A DNA stretch of 7,000 nucleotides. Origin: an uncultured Desulfovibrio sp. (GTDB lineage Bacteria > Desulfobacterota > Desulfovibrionia > Desulfovibrionales > Desulfovibrionaceae). The DNA is taken from assembly GCA_900553145.1 (NCBI GenBank), contig USCL01000205.1:1-7000 (forward strand). The letters are read 5' to 3'. The number at the start of each line of letters is the position of its first letter. Within the stretch, counting starts at the first letter, position 1. Position numbers and translations under genes: made by a program. Under the pieces are notes generated by a model that saw nothing but the letters and a program-made list of their open reading frames with translations, made no database searches and had not been told where the DNA came from. This document shows, in pieces, positions 1-5,266 of the stretch.

Positions 1-320
1 CAGGCAGTTGCAGGGCCGGGGCGTCATCCGTCCGGCGGAGGGAACTCTTTTTTATTTCAGGGTATGGACGCCTTGGGGATTGAATCCGCGTGCTGGCCCG
101 GAAGTGCGCCCGTCCCGCTGGGATATGGCGGAGCTTGGGCAGAGGCCGGGGAGGAACGGCAAGCCTTGGGAAAAGGGGGCTGATTCCACTGCGGGGCCAG
201 CCCCCTCACGGGAAGCCCGCCCGCCCGTCCGCCCGCGACCTTGAAGCCGTGCTGGCTTCACCCGCGCCCTCCGTGCGGCAACGCCGGGCTGGCAGCCGGT
301 GCCCTGAACCCAAGGCACAG
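1..320. other. GC-rich flank without a convincing gene
   Basis: I see no gene here that I can support. The open frames that cross this stretch are low-complexity Arg/Pro/Ala/Gly-rich translations of GC-rich DNA. They have no ribosome binding site and no recognisable domain, and several run straight through the terminators to the right. One short frame from the ATG at 64 (39 codons) has only AGGG almost touching the ATG. A stem of about 8 bp with a large loop (174-205, GGGGGCTG against CAGCCCCC) has no T-run after it. Its position beyond the tRNA fragment suggests host chromosome just downstream of the integration site. Confidence 0.5.
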
Positions 321-351
321 AAAAAGGCCCGGAGAGATTTTCTCCGGGCCT
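321..351 (-). terminator. Rho-independent terminator, minus strand
   Basis: A perfect 10-bp stem (326-335 with 341-350, GGCCCGGAGA/TCTCCGGGCC) closes a 5-base loop and is followed on the minus strand by five T (321-325). This is a textbook intrinsic terminator for a transcript arriving from the right. No obvious gene lies between it and the next terminator at 552-584, so what it terminates is unclear: it could be a second stop for the tRNA transcript or the end of a small RNA. Confidence 0.8.
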
Positions 352-551
352 CCCGCATACGGCGTATCGGAACAAGGAAAAACGAAAGCGCGGCATGCCC
401 CGTTGTGCGCCTCGATGGTGCTTGGGTTGCCCTCACAGCCATGCCGAATCGCGCGCCGCGCCGGTTCCCGCTCTACGGGGAACGCCCCTTCCCTTCAGCA
501 GGGGAGGCGGGCATGGTTTTTGTGCTTGGCAGCACCGCGACAGCACGGCAC
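352..551. other. Intergenic interval between two minus-strand terminators
   Basis: No credible protein gene is visible. The minus strand here can form several GC-rich hairpins, for example GTTCCC/GGGAAC around 463-485 and a GCCCCT/AGGGG-type stem just beyond it. The interval ends in the strong terminator at 321-351. That arrangement would fit a small structured RNA on the minus strand, but I recognise no known RNA family and no clear promoter. It could simply be spacer. Confidence 0.3.
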
Positions 552-584
552 AAAAAAAGGGCCGCATCTTTCGATGTGGCCCTT
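552..584 (-). terminator. Terminator downstream of the tRNA-Arg fragment
   Basis: The stem 559-568/573-582 (GGGCCGCATC with GATGTGGCCC, one G-T pair) has a 4-base loop and extends by two A-T pairs. On the minus strand it is followed by a run of seven T (552-558). It starts 12 bases after the tRNA CCA end. It is presumably the native terminator of the host tRNA-Arg gene, left behind on the chromosomal side when the phage integrated. Confidence 0.85.
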
Positions 585-595
585 GAAAAATCTAT

Positions 596-640
596 TGGTG
601 CGCCAGGGAGGAATCGAACCCACGGCCCGCAGCTTAGAAG
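596..640 (-). other. Prophage att site: 3' half of tRNA-Arg(UCU)
   Basis: Read on the minus strand this is an anticodon loop CTTCTAA (anticodon TCT), 3' anticodon stem GCTGC, variable loop GGGCC, T-arm with loop TTCGATT, acceptor strand CTGGCGC, discriminator A and CCA (596-598). Loop and variable region match the bacterial tRNA-Arg(UCU) pattern. Bases beyond 640 do not form the 5' half of a tRNA, so the gene is partial. The T-stem (GTGGG/CCTCC) has one mispair and one G-U pair, consistent with a copy no longer under selection. Tyrosine-recombinase phages commonly carry the tRNA 3' end and restore the gene at the other junction. With the integrase just to the right, this is the displaced att copy. 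The identity block starting at the anticodon loop suggests crossover there. Confidence 0.82.
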
Positions 641-770
641 AACATTGGCGGGGTGCGGATAGGAACCCCATCGACACCATAACAGATTGTGCTTGTATGT
701 TTATCCGCTCTAAGCCTAGGATAGGGAATCCCATAAACATCCGTACAGCGGGCAACCAACGGGCAACCAT
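641..770 (+). promoter_or_regulatory. Integrase leader with inverted and direct repeats
   Basis: This 130-base leader lies between the att fragment and the integrase start. It contains an 8-bp inverted repeat, ATGTTTAT (697-704) and ATAAACAT (733-740), and a direct repeat CGGGCAACCA at 749-758 and 760-769 (period 11) ending at the start codon. A weak sigma70-like promoter, TCGACA (671-676) with TATGTT (696-701), has a long 19-base spacer; its -10 overlaps the first inverted-repeat arm. Repeats like these could be integrase/excisionase arm sites or an autoregulatory operator. Roles are inferred from position only. Confidence 0.35.
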
Positions 771-2105
771 ATGAGCGACGAATCCAAGCGGACGTGGCTG
801 ACGCATCCCGGCAAACCGGGGGTCATCTACCGGGAACATCCTACACGCAAAATCGCGCGCAAGCCAGATCGGTTCTGGGCCATCCGCCACCGGGCCGGGG
901 GAAAGCGCCTCGTCGAGACGCTCGGCTGGACTTCCGAAGGCTGGACGGCTGACATGGCCCATGCGCTGCTCGTGGAGCTGCAGCACAACGCCAAGCTCGG
1001 CCTGCGTCCCCAGACGCTGAAGGAGAAGCGCGAGATGGCGGCGGGCGCAAAGGCCGAGGCCGCCCGGCAATCCGCCTTGGAGGGCCTGAAGGAGATCACC
1101 TTTGGCGAGCTTGCCGGGTTCTATCGGGAGTGGGCGGCCGCCAACCGCCGGAGCGGGGCAGGCGTCGCCCGCATTCTGGACAGGCATATCCTCCCCGAGC
1201 TGGGGGAGAAGCGGGCGGCCGACATTGCGCCAGCCGCCGTGAACGAACTTAAAGCGCTGCTTGAAGCTAAGCGCCCGGAGAGGGGTCGCGGCCAGAATGA
1301 CCCGGACGCCCGCCTCAGCCCGCAAACCGTGCTGCACTGCCTCAAAACCGTCCGTGAGGTCTACAATTATGCCTTGGAGACGCCCCACCCGGACATGCCC
1401 GAGAGGATGCTGTACGTCGGGAAGAATCCCGCCATCCTGAGCCGCAGGGGGCGCGGCGTGCGCGTCCCCGTGAGCGACGCCCGCAGGCTGCGCATCCTGA
1501 CGGACGCCGAGATAGCGCGGCTCCTCGCCTACGAGGGGCAGCACAAGGCGTTCGCGGCGGAGCTGCGCGACATGATACTGCTCTCGCTGGACACGGGCGT
1601 CCGGTCCGGGGAGCTGATCCGCCTGCGCCGCGAGGATGTGGACACGGAACGGGGCACGCTCCGCATCCTGTCGGGTTCCGACTTCGGGCTGACCAAAAGC
1701 GGCCGCACGCGCATCGTCCATGCCGGATACCTTTTTCCCGAGGCCCGCGACGTGCTCCGCCGCCATGCCCGGGGCGATTCCCCCTACCTGTTCCCCGGGC
1801 GGGACGGCGGCGTGCGCGACGGCACAGCTCTGGGCCGGGCCATGAACCGTATAGCCGAGACGCTGGGCCTGAACAGCGGCGTGACGGACCCGCGCAACCG
1901 GGTGGTCTGGCATACCCTGCGGCACACCTTCGCCACCCGGATGCTGGAATCCGGGGTCGACATCTACACCCTCAAGGAACTGCTCGGCCATTCCAGCGTC
2001 GCGGTAACGGAGGGCTACCTGCACCTGTGCGACCGGGCCAAGCGCGAAAAAGCGCTGGCCCGGCTCACGCTGGAGCGTGCGGTCACATCTCGGGGACATC
2101 AATGA
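771..2105 (+). CDS. int: Phage integrase, tyrosine recombinase
   Basis: A 444-aa site-specific recombinase that should insert and excise this prophage at the tRNA-Arg att site. The catalytic domain (about 235-430) carries the family residues: Arg278 in DTGVRSGE, a candidate Lys309, His381 and Arg384 in HTLRHTFATR, His407 in LLGHSSV and the nucleophile Tyr416 in TEGYLHL. The set looks intact. An N-terminal part (about 1-80) and a SAM-like core-binding domain (about 105-205) precede it, which is the normal layout and length for a P2/P4-like integrase. The ATG at 771 has no clear Shine-Dalgarno; it directly follows the direct repeat CGGGCAACCA. The 3' end overlaps the convergent excisionase-like gene by 23 bp. 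Confidence 0.96.
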   Translation: MSDESKRTWLTHPGKPGVIYREHPTRKIARKPDRFWAIRHRAGGKRLVETLGWTSEGWTADMAHALLVELQHNAKLGLRPQTLKEKREMAAGAKAEAARQSALEGLKEITFGELAGFYREWAAANRRSGAGVARILDRHILPELGEKRAADIAPAAVNELKALLEAKRPERGRGQNDPDARLSPQTVLHCLKTVREVYNYALETPHPDMPERMLYVGKNPAILSRRGRGVRVPVSDARRLRILTDAEIARLLAYEGQHKAFAAELRDMILLSLDTGVRSGELIRLRREDVDTERGTLRILSGSDFGLTKSGRTRIVHAGYLFPEARDVLRRHARGDSPYLFPGRDGGVRDGTALGRAMNRIAETLGLNSGVTDPRNRVVWHTLRHTFATRMLESGVDIYTLKELLGHSSVAVTEGYLHLCDRAKREKALARLTLERAVTSRGHQ

Positions 2106-2334
2106 CCCTTACGCCCTTGTTTTCGAGATAGGCGACGAACGCTTCGCGGGGATAGTAGACCTGCTCCCCGATGAGCTGCCGCTGGCGGGGGCCTCTGCCG
2201 AGCTTGTCGTCGTTGGCAAGCGTCTTGGGGCTCAACCCGCCCCCGGTGAACCACTTGACCGCCTTGCGGGCAATCAGGGGCGGGTAGAGCGGAATCAGAT
2301 AACCCAACACGCTGGATTCCATATGCTCTGCCAT
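2083..2334 (-). CDS. Excisionase-like small HTH protein
   Basis: An 83-aa protein whose middle (about 33-75) has the pattern of excisionase/AlpA-type winged HTH proteins: a helix around LSPKTLAND, then LGRGPRQ, a wing with VYYPREA, and a final helix AFVAYLEN. Such proteins bend DNA at att sites to favour excision, or act as early-gene regulators. The ATG at 2334 has a strong GGAGG about 8 bases upstream. It is the last gene of the minus-strand early operon, and its C-terminal codons overlap the end of the integrase gene on the other strand. Xis genes usually sit beside int in the same direction, so the convergent layout is worth noting. HTH is fairly sure; excisionase function is inferred from size and position. 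Confidence 0.72.
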   Translation of the reverse strand: MAEHMESSVLGYLIPLYPPLIARKAVKWFTGGGLSPKTLANDDKLGRGPRQRQLIGEQVYYPREAFVAYLENKGVRVIDVPEM

Positions 2335-2376
2335 AGTTGCTCCTCCCTCCGCCCGGCGTGGGCGGCAATGATCTGC

Positions 2377-2412
2377 GCGGGGATGCCGCCGAGCGGCGGA
2401 TCGGCTCCCCGC
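2377..2412 (-). other. Strong two-part hairpin before the excisionase-like gene
   Basis: An outer stem GCGGGG/CCCCGC (2377-2382 with 2407-2412) encloses an inner stem CCGCC/GGCGG (2386-2390 with 2395-2399) with a 4-base loop. It lies in the 84-base gap between the 21-aa peptide gene and the ribosome binding site of the excisionase-like gene. No T-run follows, so it does not look like a simple terminator. It may reduce read-through, protect the upstream message, or mark a processing point that sets less Xis than CII. Confidence 0.4.
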
Positions 2413-2418
2413 CGCCGT

Positions 2419-2484
2419 TTACGGCCTCAAAAAGACAAACCCGAAAACGAACCCGGCCACCAGCATTGCGAGCGTCCAGTTCAT
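2419..2484 (-). CDS. 21-aa single-pass membrane peptide
   Basis: A very small gene missed by usual length cut-offs. It encodes 21 residues beginning MNWTLAMLVAG and ending FLRP, and residues 4-19 form one continuous hydrophobic helix. Its ATG overlaps the TGA of the upstream CII-type gene by four bases (ATGA), the classical arrangement for translational coupling, and a GGAGGGGG purine run lies just before it. A start, stop, strong ribosome binding site and exact coupling together make it likely to be translated. It should insert in the inner membrane. Its job is unknown; known tiny phage membrane peptides modulate proteases, lysis or entry of other phages, but nothing here picks between these. 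Confidence 0.6.
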   Translation of the reverse strand: MNWTLAMLVAGFVFGFVFLRP

Positions 2485-2957
2485 TGTCCCCCTCCATACT
2501 GTTCCGCATGCACGGCGCGCACCAGCTGCATCATGGAAGCGATGGAGGCCAGCGCCTCCTGCCCTTCCTTGAGGATGCGGTCATGCTGGTCGCGGGGCAG
2601 GCGTCCGTCCCTGATGTCCTCGGCGCACTCCGCCGCGTACTCGCCGAACTCTTTGACGCTGCTGATGAGCGTATCCATGAGGTCGGCGGTCCCCGTGCAG
2701 GGCTTTACTTTGACGAAGACGCCGCCCATCTCCCGCGCCATGAATTGCAGCGGCTCCACCAAGCCGGTCGTGGCCATGATGGGGAGGAGCCAGTCTGCGT
2801 CGAGCTTGTGCTTGGGCTGCCCCGAAACGCTCGACATGAACGTCTGGTAGTTGAGCCCCAGCCGCTCCGCGATGCCTTTGCCGTCCAGCGTGTCGCAGCC
2901 AAGCACGCTGGCGTGCACGCGCTGGCGCAGTGAGGGAAAGCCGCAAGTGCCTCTCAT
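2481..2957 (-). CDS. Phage regulatory protein, CII family (Phage_CP76-like)
   Basis: A 158-aa protein with the layout of the Phage_CP76/CII regulatory family. An N-terminal helical HTH (about 8-45, with KGIAERLGLNYQTFMSSVSG) is followed by LDADWLLPIMATTG, the short GGVFVKV strand typical of the family (about 78-84), and a long amphipathic C-terminal helix region (about 95-150). Family members steer the lysis-lysogeny choice as transcriptional regulators. The ATG at 2957 has GGAG about 9 bases upstream. It sits 26 bases after the Cro-like gene and overlaps the 21-aa peptide gene by four bases, so the three are one operon. Family assignment is from pattern, not alignment; it could be another early regulator of the same fold. 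Confidence 0.75.
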   Translation of the reverse strand: MRGTCGFPSLRQRVHASVLGCDTLDGKGIAERLGLNYQTFMSSVSGQPKHKLDADWLLPIMATTGLVEPLQFMAREMGGVFVKVKPCTGTADLMDTLISSVKEFGEYAAECAEDIRDGRLPRDQHDRILKEGQEALASIASMMQLVRAVHAEQYGGGQ

Positions 2958-2983
2958 GCTCTTTCACTCCGTTGAGTTGCGGT

Positions 2984-3253
2984 TCAAAAAGATTCAGTTT
3001 GAATTCGCGGTTTCCGCCCGCGCTTTCTTGCCACTGGTTCCGGCAACAAGTCTTTAGGAAAACCCATTTCAAGAAGTTGGTTCACACGTTCCGGAGAGGC
3101 TATATCCGCGATGAGGAGCTTGCTTAGACCGCTTCGAGATATATTCATCTCGATTGCTATCTGGGCGATACTTTTGCCATTCCTTCGCAGAAACAGGGAG
3201 AGCCGTTCTTGCCTCGTGAGTGGAGATTGTGTTACGTTTGCAACCAATTGCAT
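2984..3253 (-). CDS. Cro-like HTH regulator
   Basis: An 89-aa basic protein and the first gene of the leftward early operon. Residues about 12-45 form an HTH: the stretch QIAIEMNISRSGLSKLL has the spacing of an Xre/Cro-type motif. A basic tail RKRGRKPR follows, which may add DNA-backbone contacts. I chose the ATG at 3253 because GGGAG lies about 8 bases upstream; a TTG 12 codons further up is in frame but has no ribosome binding site. Being divergent from the CI-type repressor with a shared 109-bp control region, it most likely plays the Cro part, repressing the repressor promoter and damping its own. The role is inferred from position. Confidence 0.7.
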   Translation of the reverse strand: MQLVANVTQSPLTRQERLSLFLRRNGKSIAQIAIEMNISRSGLSKLLIADIASPERVNQLLEMGFPKDLLPEPVARKRGRKPRIQTESF

Positions 3254-3362
3254 GTTTTTTACTCCCAAGATGCTTCGACTGCCTATCAATATGTATCTTT
3301 AGTGATCATGTAGAACTAAAAAGAGTTCAGGTCAAACATTTTTAATTCTGGATGCTGTAAAA
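3254..3362. promoter_or_regulatory. Divergent immunity control region with operator-like repeat
   Basis: This is the gap between the Cro-like gene (minus) and the CI-type repressor (plus). On the minus strand TTGACC (3330-3335) and TACATG (3307-3312) are separated by exactly 17 bases, a plausible sigma70 promoter for the early operon. The inverted repeat GAACT/AGTTC (3313-3317 and 3324-3328, 6-base spacer) fills precisely that spacer, where a bound repressor would block RNA polymerase. A TGATCA palindrome lies next to it (3303-3308). No convincing promoter for the plus-strand repressor is visible; its AT-rich upstream stretch near 3337-3349 may contain a weak one. Confidence 0.55.
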
Positions 3363-3878
3363 ATGGAACAAGATTGGTCTGAACAATACAAGATCGTTTG
3401 GAATATTTTTCTCGCGCATCCCCAGTCGGTCGAGAACGGCATATCCCGTCGTGGTTTATCAAGATGTCTTGGCATTTCATCTGGTAAAACACAGAAATGG
3501 GAGGCTGGACAATGGCCGAGTGCTGAAGACTTGTCCAAACTTCATGACAAGCTGGGCCTCTCGTACAGGTGGTTGATAACGGGAGTGGGGGAGCCTTTTG
3601 ATTCAGAAGAGGATGCTGCGAACCTGAATAATTCTGCTGAGGCAGAGCGCCTGAGAAGCCGGGTAGCGGAACTTGAGCGGGAAAATGCAGCCCTGAAGGA
3701 ACGGCTACTCGCGGCTCACGAAGCCAACACCGAGATGGGCAGGGCAAATGCGAAATTGAGTGAACTGGTGGCCAAGCAAAGTGAGCAGGGGTTGGACAGA
3801 GGAGATGTGGAATCCGCTGGCGCTGTGCGTGGTGTGCCGCAGGGTGGCATATTAGAGAGCGTTACCAGTAAAAATTGA
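3363..3878 (+). CDS. CI-type phage repressor, HTH plus coiled coil
   Basis: A 171-aa protein. Residues about 8-80 match the bacteriophage CI-repressor HTH domain (SRRGLSRCLGISSGKTQKWE, then WPSAEDLSKLHDKLGLSYRWLI, ending LITGVGEPF). Residues about 90-142 are Leu/Glu/Ala/Arg-rich with heptad spacing, a predicted coiled coil, followed by a Gly-rich tail. Usual LexA-like repressors carry a Ser/Lys S24 peptidase domain of about 100 residues; none is present here. It probably keeps the prophage silent by binding the operator just upstream, oligomerising through the coiled coil, and would not be induced by RecA-stimulated self-cleavage. The ATG at 3363 has only a weak GGATG-like ribosome binding site. 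It converges with the 75-aa gene. Confidence 0.8.
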   Translation: MEQDWSEQYKIVWNIFLAHPQSVENGISRRGLSRCLGISSGKTQKWEAGQWPSAEDLSKLHDKLGLSYRWLITGVGEPFDSEEDAANLNNSAEAERLRSRVAELERENAALKERLLAAHEANTEMGRANAKLSELVAKQSEQGLDRGDVESAGAVRGVPQGGILESVTSKN

Positions 3879-3887
3879 ATATATCTC

Positions 3888-3920
3888 AAAAACAGGACAG
3901 GCCGGATTGCTCCGGCCTGT
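3888..3920 (-). terminator. Terminator of the amidoligase operon
   Basis: A perfect 10-bp stem (ACAGGCCGGA at 3897-3906 with TCCGGCCTGT at 3911-3920) closes a 4-base loop, and on the minus strand it is followed by CCTG and then five T (3888-3892). The stem begins right at the stop codon of the 75-aa gene. It should end the minus-strand transcript and stop it from running antisense into the repressor. On the plus strand no T-run follows, so it is a weaker stop for the repressor message. Confidence 0.75.
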
Positions 3921-4147
3921 TACTGGCATTGGGTTATAAAACCTGCCTGTATCAGGTCCTCGACATGGGCAGTGGGGCTTTCAGTCCTGATCACGCTGCC
4001 GTTATACATCGCTGCCCGCTTTGCCGAGCTGCGCATCCATTCTTCGATGGTCGGATCGGGATCAAAGGTGGACTTCCAGAGTGCCTCCGCCAGCAGCTGG
4101 AAGCTCTCGGCCTCCAGCTGCATTCCATCCATTGTTTTGAATCGCAT
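3920..4147 (-). CDS. Unknown 75-aa companion of the amidoligase
   Basis: A 75-residue acidic, mostly helical protein starting MRFKTMDGMQLEAESFQ and ending with DLIQAGFITQCQ. The ATG at 4147 is chosen because AGGAG lies about 5 bases upstream; an in-frame extension back to 4393 overlaps the amidoligase gene and has no support. It begins 7 bases after the amidoligase stop, so the two are one transcriptional unit and probably work together. I do not recognise a named domain. From memory, short proteins of this style (MRFKT.DG at the start, an EW/EYM helix, L..AG near the end) sit beside amidoligase genes in other prophages. It lacks signal peptide and membrane segments and should be cytoplasmic. 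Confidence 0.7.
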   Translation of the reverse strand: MRFKTMDGMQLEAESFQLLAEALWKSTFDPDPTIEEWMRSSAKRAAMYNGSVIRTESPTAHVEDLIQAGFITQCQ

Positions 4148-4154
4148 GGTTCTC

Positions 4155-5117
4155 CTAGACGACGGCCGCGAGGACGGCGGTACGGTTGCGGTAAAAACGG
4201 ACGACACCTTCGCTGATCCCGGTCCAGAGTGATTCGGTCTGCGGAGCGGGACGATTGGCGAGTCCGCTGTCAAGGCGATAGGCGGGACGGCCGTCAACAG
4301 TGACCGGAGAAATCTGCAGTCCGACACGGCGCAGTCGGGTAATCGCAGCTCGTCCGGTATGAGGTAGCCAGCCAAAGCGTTCGCACATCGCATCCAGTAT
4401 TACAACCCGGCTTTCCGTAAACATGCCAGCAAGTTCGGCCTGTACCCCACGCAATCCGGGGTATTCGATGACCGGAGCTGCTGCCGGAGTGTTCGGAGTC
4501 TTGCAGGCTTCAATGAATTCCCCAAGGAAACGCACCCAGCTCGTCACCTTCGCGGCACTTACGGTTCCAGAATGCTGCCTGAATTCAACGGTGCCATATC
4601 TGGGAAAAGACTGCAAATTCACCTTGAAATAGCGACCAGACTGTGCACGGACCATTTCTTCGATGGTTCTGGCGCTTTCGAAGCGGGCATCGAGAAAGTC
4701 GGATACCGAACGGCAGTATGTATTGGTGCTGCCCCTGCGGCTTTGCGGCATGAATGCGTCAATTTCAGCTTCGTGTCTGGCATAGCGGCGCACGATGGTG
4801 TGGATGTCGCCAGCGGTCAGGTCTCGGGCGTCGAAATGGACATGGAGTCCACAGCTGCGGTTTGCCGTCGCTCCTGCGTCATCCAGCGCGGTAGCCACCG
4901 CACGCGCCTCCTCGAGGCCAGCCTCGCCGTGCAGAACGGGGCTGACGACTTCGAACCCACCACGCACGCTGGAATCGCTGACCAGCTTCCAATACCCACG
5001 TGTGTTGTGATTATAGTCTTCGTTCTGGACAGAGATGCTGATGGCGCGGAGCGCACGGAGCGCGGTCTGGCGGTCGATACCCACGATTTCCATTTCAATG
5101 CCGAACTTGCGATTCAT
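4155..5117 (-). CDS. Amidoligase-family protein with C-terminal wHTH-like domain
   Basis: A 320-aa protein of the Amidoligase_2 type (glutamine-synthetase/COOH-NH2 ligase fold), predicted to join a carboxyl to an amine using ATP. Visible motifs: FGIEMEI with Glu8 and Glu10, GYWKLVSDSSV with Trp43 and Asp48, FEVVSP with Glu56, CGLHVHFDA with His92 and His94, RYFKVN (163-167), and TVEFRQHSGT with Glu178, Arg180 and His182. This set of acidic, His and Arg residues is the expected metal/ATP site, so the enzyme looks intact. Residues about 235-285 (GWLPHTGRAAI, VDGRPAYRL) resemble a DUF3489-like winged helix, an unusual appendage. The ATG at 5117 follows AGGGG; an upstream in-frame extension lacks one and would run into the repeat element. 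The substrate is unknown. Confidence 0.82.
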   Translation of the reverse strand: MNRKFGIEMEIVGIDRQTALRALRAISISVQNEDYNHNTRGYWKLVSDSSVRGGFEVVSPVLHGEAGLEEARAVATALDDAGATANRSCGLHVHFDARDLTAGDIHTIVRRYARHEAEIDAFMPQSRRGSTNTYCRSVSDFLDARFESARTIEEMVRAQSGRYFKVNLQSFPRYGTVEFRQHSGTVSAAKVTSWVRFLGEFIEACKTPNTPAAAPVIEYPGLRGVQAELAGMFTESRVVILDAMCERFGWLPHTGRAAITRLRRVGLQISPVTVDGRPAYRLDSGLANRPAPQTESLWTGISEGVVRFYRNRTAVLAAVV

Positions 5118-5152
5118 TTTTAACCCCTTGTTTTTACTAGCGTTACACTCTC

Positions 5153-5222
5153 GCCGTGGTTGTGTGTTCGCTCTTTGCGGGGTTGATTGCAAGTCTTTTG
5201 TTGCTGATTTTATTGTTTTTTT
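5153..5222 (-). repeat. Shared leader element, copy A (before amidoligase)
   Basis: One of three diverged copies of a ~70-bp element, all on the minus strand and all upstream of a gene. Minus-strand landmarks in order: an A-run, the -10-like TAAAAT, CAGCAA, AAAAGA, CTTGCAATC, ACCC, AAAGAGCGA, ACACA, CCACGG. In copy A the first paired segment is GCAA...TTGC, and the second is CGC-AAAGA-GCG. The end of the element is 36 bases before the amidoligase start. It could be a common activator-dependent promoter, a conserved 5' leader RNA, or a recombination site between cassettes. Confidence 0.75.
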
Positions 5223-5262
5223 ATAAGGCCTGCCCGGACATCAACGTCCACGCGGGCCTTAT
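5223..5262 (-). terminator. Hairpin after the 92-aa gene
   Basis: A long imperfect stem (ATAAGGCCTGC, 5223-5233, with GCGGGCCTTAT, 5252-5262, one G-T pair) has an inner GGAC/GTCC stem. It begins 5 bases after the stop codon of the 92-aa gene, where a terminator would be. On the minus strand the sequence after it is A-rich rather than T-rich, so intrinsic termination is doubtful. It may be a 3' end stabiliser or a weak terminator separating this gene from leader copy A. Confidence 0.45.
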
Positions 5263-5266
5263 TCCG

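Noticed and set aside
596..690. A complete functional tRNA-Arg
   Set aside because: Bases beyond 640 give no 5' anticodon stem, D-arm or acceptor strand on the minus strand; only the 3' half is present.
90..774. Two long plus-strand frames (190 and 177 codons) in the left flank
   Set aside because: They cross both hairpins and the tRNA fragment, are Arg/Pro-rich low-complexity translations and have no ribosome binding site.
495..2102. A 535-codon open frame on the minus strand
   Set aside because: It lies antisense to the integrase, runs through the tRNA fragment and the terminator at 552-584, and has no domain. The integrase carries a full catalytic set, so this is a GC-bias shadow.
2337..2933. 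Plus-strand frame of 198 codons opposite the CII-type gene
   Set aside because: The minus-strand reading gives a family-like regulator with ribosome binding site and operon spacing; the plus frame shows neither.
3254..3289. TTG start extending the Cro-like protein by 12 residues
   Set aside because: The downstream ATG at 3253 has a well-placed GGGAG; the TTG has none and would run through the promoter region.
4572..5123. Plus-strand frame of 183 codons opposite the amidoligase
   Set aside because: Antisense to a gene with intact family motifs; no start signal.
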